Part shown: positions 60,395 through 64,000 of the stretch, in pieces
How positions within the stretch are numbered: position 1 is the first letter of the stretch
Layout of the letters: every line of letters begins with the position of its first letter
Assembly: GCA_024699855.1 (NCBI GenBank)
Contig: JAMPIQ010000002.1
Span: forward strand, 10,230,001-10,294,000
DNA length: 64,000 nt
Direction of reading: 5' to 3'
Source of the DNA: Aphelenchoides besseyi
Lineage: Eukaryota; Nematoda; Chromadorea; Rhabditida; Aphelenchoididae
Notes under the pieces: generated by a model
What the model saw: the letters and a program-made list of their open reading frames with translations, nothing else
Told to the model about the DNA's origin: nothing
Databases searched by the model: none
Made by a program: the position numbers and the translations under genes

Positions 60395-62841
60395 ATGGAA
60401 CCACGAAGACACGTGGAACAATTCGAAGTGATCGAGCGACATGTCACCGAATCACGACGTCCAATTTCATCAGTAGGTAGGTTTGATTGGCTTCATTCAA
60501 TGTTAACACAAGCGACAAAACGATTTGAAAAGATGATAGTAGACGACTTGATAAGTGAGTGTAATTTACATATTCAGAGGCTTTAAACTATATTCCAACA
60601 ACGCAAGTACGTACATCTGGAGAAACGTTTGTGACCACCGGTGAAGAGGCCGACCGCACGTTTCGCGATGAAGCTGATAGAAGGTAAGTTGATTGTAAAT
60701 AAAAGAATTCTATACACAACATTTGAATCTCTTTAAAATTTATTTAGATTTCAACTGACCGGTGAACGAGATGTAAGTCGAGACGCATCATTTGGACCCA
60801 CTAGTTAGCCTATAGTTTATTTTCTACACAAAATTTTTACTTACAGGCATGTCGCCGTTACGCGAAAACCCACTGCTTCAATCGACACCTGAACGCAGTT
60901 ATTCCGCTTCGGCCATCAATAATTACGGCTATGATGTTCACGAAGTTCAAACATCAGCTGGTGGAGCCCGAGTAGTTCAGACACATGGATCGGGAAATAT
61001 TTGGGATGGAGATTTGGCAAACAATAGTTCCGATTTAATGCACGATCGTAGTATTGATGTTTCCGGACGTCCACTCACCGACATTGCCTATGGTGGTGCG
61101 ATCAGTCCGACATTGAGTGGCACACGCATTGGTGGTCAACCACAATCAATTCTCAAAAATACCGATCCGAACAGACAATTCAACTTATCGGACGAAAAGT
61201 AAGCTTCATACTCTTTGATTTGCGATCTGATCGAATGCACAGTCGTGCGTTCACATAGAAACTTTGCACAACTTTAAACGCAAGTTTTCGTCTTTCGCAA
61301 AAAAAGAAATCAAGCAAAACGGCATTGTAGCCAAACAGATGGGTTGAAGTGTCGAATAAGCAAACAAACATTCTCAACTCAAATTGCTTGCCGCTGGTTG
61401 ATTTTAGTTTTTGTCATGACCAAGGACATGCACGCCGCTGTTTCACTTTTAGATCCAAAAAATGCGGATAATAAAACTCACAGGTTGTATATCCAAAGCT
61501 CGTAGTTTGATTTCATGATCAGTTTGTTTGCAGTTCATTAAACCGCAAAGACAGTTATAAGCGAATGCAGGAAAATCATTTCGAAAATGCATCCGTTTAC
61601 GCAGTAGGTTATTATCTTATGAACATCTTATTCGTTCTTTGCAGCCATCCTCCCAAGCAACGATGATCAGTCGAAGTTCTAAGCGACCAGAAAAATGGGC
61701 GTTCAACAAACGAGCTTCAACAGGAACAAACGATTGTTTTTCGACGTTTCAATCCTGGATCTCAAATATTTTCCGTGAAATCAAGTAAGAGTATGGTAAC
61801 GATTGAAGTGTATTGAGGATTTGCAGAACTGCGGAACGAACACCGGCTTTAATATGCGGTCTTTTACTTGTTCTACTTTTCATTTTGTTTCTGATTATTC
61901 TGCTCATCATGTTTCTTAGTGCAGCATTTAGTCCGTATACGGTTAGTACGTTTTTGATGTATCCGCCAGTTTGTGAAGAATGTTTAAAACGAAATCCCGC
62001 TGCAACAACCTATCGACCCCCGAGCAAACTGTTTGTTCATGTTCGAAGTCCATCGGAAATCGATTTTGAAATGGTCGGAAATCATCCGCTTAAAAGCAAC
62101 TCATACACAGTTGCTGATTTTAGCACGGTAAGTTAATTTGATCACTCACATCAATGCAAACATAAGCTCGTTTACTAATACTATTTTTTAGGGATACATT
62201 GCAATTGCGGATCATGCTCTCACCGATACTAACGGCCGACATACTCACTGCTATCTAATGAAACTAGATCGTGATGCAATGCCAAATATGGACGTGGTAA
62301 TGGATGCAATAGCGAGCACGGATCACGAAGTTCACAGCGAGTTCGGTTGGCAAGAACATTGGCAGTATGTCGTAAAAGCGATTGACGCCACTCAAGCAAC
62401 TTCAAAGTTCCACAGCACAATCAACGATTGTCTGAACGCCAAATGGTATATGCTCGAACATACTGTTTACACAAAAGGTAATTAATCGAGAACATTCGTT
62501 TTTAAAGACATTTAGATTCCTCGTGCACTGCCTGTTATGATTTTTGTTTTCCTGATTATGCAGTGCAACGACGACAGAAGTACGAAGATGCAGTTACATT
62601 GGGTATAAGACGATTAAACTGCTTCCGACACTACGTCCCTGAGTGGATAAACTATCAAATCGAATCGGACGAAGAAGGAGGTCACTGGCAATATCCCCGA
62701 AAACCTCAAGATACGCAACGTGATGCATACAACAATTGGGTAAGCTGGACACCAGTAGGAATAGTCGGTCGTCCTGATATTCGTCAGAGATTTGATAGCG
62801 ATGACTTTATGTCTGACTCAGTTTTGGAACCTCATCGCTAA
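60395..62841 (+). CDS. Type II membrane protein with a BRICHOS-like ectodomain
   Basis: Starts MEPRRHVEQFEVIERH after a TTTTACAG acceptor. The cytoplasmic half is polar and low in complexity (SGETFVTTGEEADRTFRDEA, MSPLRENPLLQST, SGRPLTDIAYGGA). A single membrane span (ICGLLLVLLFILFLIILLIM) follows at roughly 61845-61920. The ectodomain has YIAIADHALTDTNGRHTHCY, LMKLDRDAMPNMDVVMDAI and, about 60 residues later, INDCLNAKWYMLEHTV. The pattern hydrophobic-Cys-Tyr-Leu-x-Leu-Asp, then a helix, then a second Cys, resembles the BRICHOS fold of ITM2/chondromodulin proteins. A C-terminal region after a short intron (RRLNCFRHYVPEWINYQI) ends SDSVLEPHR. Joining the GERD exon to MSPLREN needs the donor ACTA|GTTAGC at about 60805, which keeps frame. 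Membership in BRICHOS is inferred, not certain. Confidence 0.65.
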
Positions 62842-63254
62842 TTTCAAATATCTTAACTGAAAAAAGCTCAATATTTGCACTCATCATTCTTTACCCTTTA
62901 TTGACCTCTTCAATCGTGTACTAAACTGCCAACTACGGAAATTCTTCTTCAAATCGATTCATAATCTAAACAATAGTAATTCAAGTTAGCACGCAAATTC
63001 TGATTGTAAATTTATATAATAATTATTGATAAATCGATTATACATTAAGCTCGGAGTTGATTTAGAATCAAAACGAAATTGACAAGAAACTGAGTAAACC
63101 GAGACATCAGAAAACCAATTAATTGCAGTAAATATGGAGGTACCCGATGGAACGAATAAGATAATTGTTACAAGAATATCAAGATGTTCACTGAACAATA
63201 TAACTTGGAATAGTAGGCGGCAAGAGCTTTAGAGATATGATGAACGTAAAGGTA
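62842..63254. other. Short gap between convergent genes
   Basis: AT-rich 3' flanks of the BRICHOS-like gene (+) and the PTR gene (-). Nothing else was recognised. Confidence 0.5.
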
Positions 63255-64000
63255 TCAATAGTCCATTAAGTTTTGTGGAGTATGTCGACTTACTGTGTAC
63301 ATTGATCGGTCGTTGATTGAGAGTGCTTGCGACGCTAAGGAAAGACGATAATGAGTGGAAGCTAACTGAATGTCATTTAAATAGTTCGATGGAGTTCGAC
63401 CGAGTGTTGGAAGTAGAGATAACAATTTGACGTGATTTTGCGTGTTAACTTGTTGAATATTGTTGTTGAAAGGATCAGTATAAACGGGATTTATATCTAG
63501 ATTGGATGGATAAACAAAACGATTCGGCCACATAGAGAACTCTGATCCCGGTGCTGAAACGGGTTTTAAGTTTGGAAGCGATTGAACAACTTTTGTTTTA
63601 TGTGTCTTACAATAAAATACGGTAAGCAGAACAGGCAAAATCACAATACCGTGCAAAACTCCAAGAACTATTACGAGAATGATCGTCTTGAAGAACGAAC
63701 GGAAAACATAACTTTCTGTCGAAGCCAAAAACGAAACACCCAAAATTGTCGAAGATGCACTTTGAAGAATAGGGAATCCAACGGCATACAGTGCATTCCG
63801 AACTCGCTCGTGAGGTGTGAAATTGGTTCCCTAAACAAAAACCATCGATTTGGTTTGACCTAGAAATTACCTTTGAAAAATTGTACGCCAAATGTGCAGC
63901 AAAATCGACGCAGAATCCGATGCTCATTACAATCTGTGGAAGAGAAGTTTAAGCATACAAATTTGAGCTCACCGTAACCATCGAAATAAAATCGAGTCGA
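63255..64000 (-). CDS. Patched-related (PTR) protein, C-terminal part, cut by the window edge
   Basis: Sterol-sensing/RND-type membrane protein of the Patched-related family that is expanded in nematodes. Three partial exons are visible: one at the right edge ending FISMVT, about 63869-63928 and 63255-63831. TM segment IVMSIGFCVDFAAHLAYNFS is the family hallmark GFxVDFxAH, placed in the second RND repeat. TPHERVRNALYAVGFPILQS and STILGVSFLAST follow, then TM12 in VIVLGVLHGIVILPVLLTVF. The cytoplasmic tail is about 110 residues, Asn/Ser-rich, ending TPQNLMDY. The N-terminal part lies beyond position 64000. Confidence 0.9.

Overview
The window is eukaryotic genomic DNA and reads as a nematode chromosome segment, probably not Caenorhabditis itself. 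The genes are split by many very short introns (mostly 37 to 60 nt, GT...TTTCAG or TTTTAG). The gene set also fits a nematode: a Patched-related (PTR) protein, a TIR-1/SARM1 orthologue, a posterior Hox gene of the nob-1/php-3 (Abd-B) kind, a ZP-domain cuticle-type protein and a LIN-14-like nuclear protein. No bacterial, phage or CRISPR signal and no tRNA or rRNA gene was seen. Exon boundaries were worked out by hand from splice signals, reading frame and family motifs.

Left part (0.4-29 kb) is gene-dense. In order it holds asparagine synthetase (+), an SLC16-type monocarboxylate transporter (-) with a small unrecognised gene (+) nested in one intron, a BS69/ZMYND11-type MYND protein (+), a complete nicotinic acetylcholine receptor subunit (-), a GH2 beta-mannosidase (-), a DPP-IV family membrane peptidase (-, only 180 bp upstream of the mannosidase), a protein with five C-x2-C/C-x2-C zinc-knuckle units and a SUMO-interaction-like motif (+), an NNMT/PNMT/TEMT-family methyltransferase (+) and the CDK5 activator p35 (-).

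The middle (29-53 kb) is gene-poor and looks regulatory. It holds the LIN-14-like gene (-), whose inferred long 3' UTR carries a cluster of lin-4 seed matches just before its poly(A) signal, then a GC-richer stretch of about 6 kb without a convincing gene, a ZP-domain gene (-), 4 kb of intergenic DNA, and the posterior Hox gene (+) with large flanks.

The right part (53-64 kb) holds tir-1 (+, with ARM, two SAM and TIR domains), a type II membrane protein with a BRICHOS-like ectodomain (+), and the 3' part of a PTR gene (-) that runs off the right edge.

Several genes belong to neuronal or developmental-timing biology (nAChR, p35, TIR-1, LIN-14-like, Hox), but nothing shows that they act as a unit. 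The two most interesting items are the zinc-knuckle/SIM gene, whose five repeats share one intron position, and the LIN-14-like gene with its candidate lin-4/let-7 target sites.
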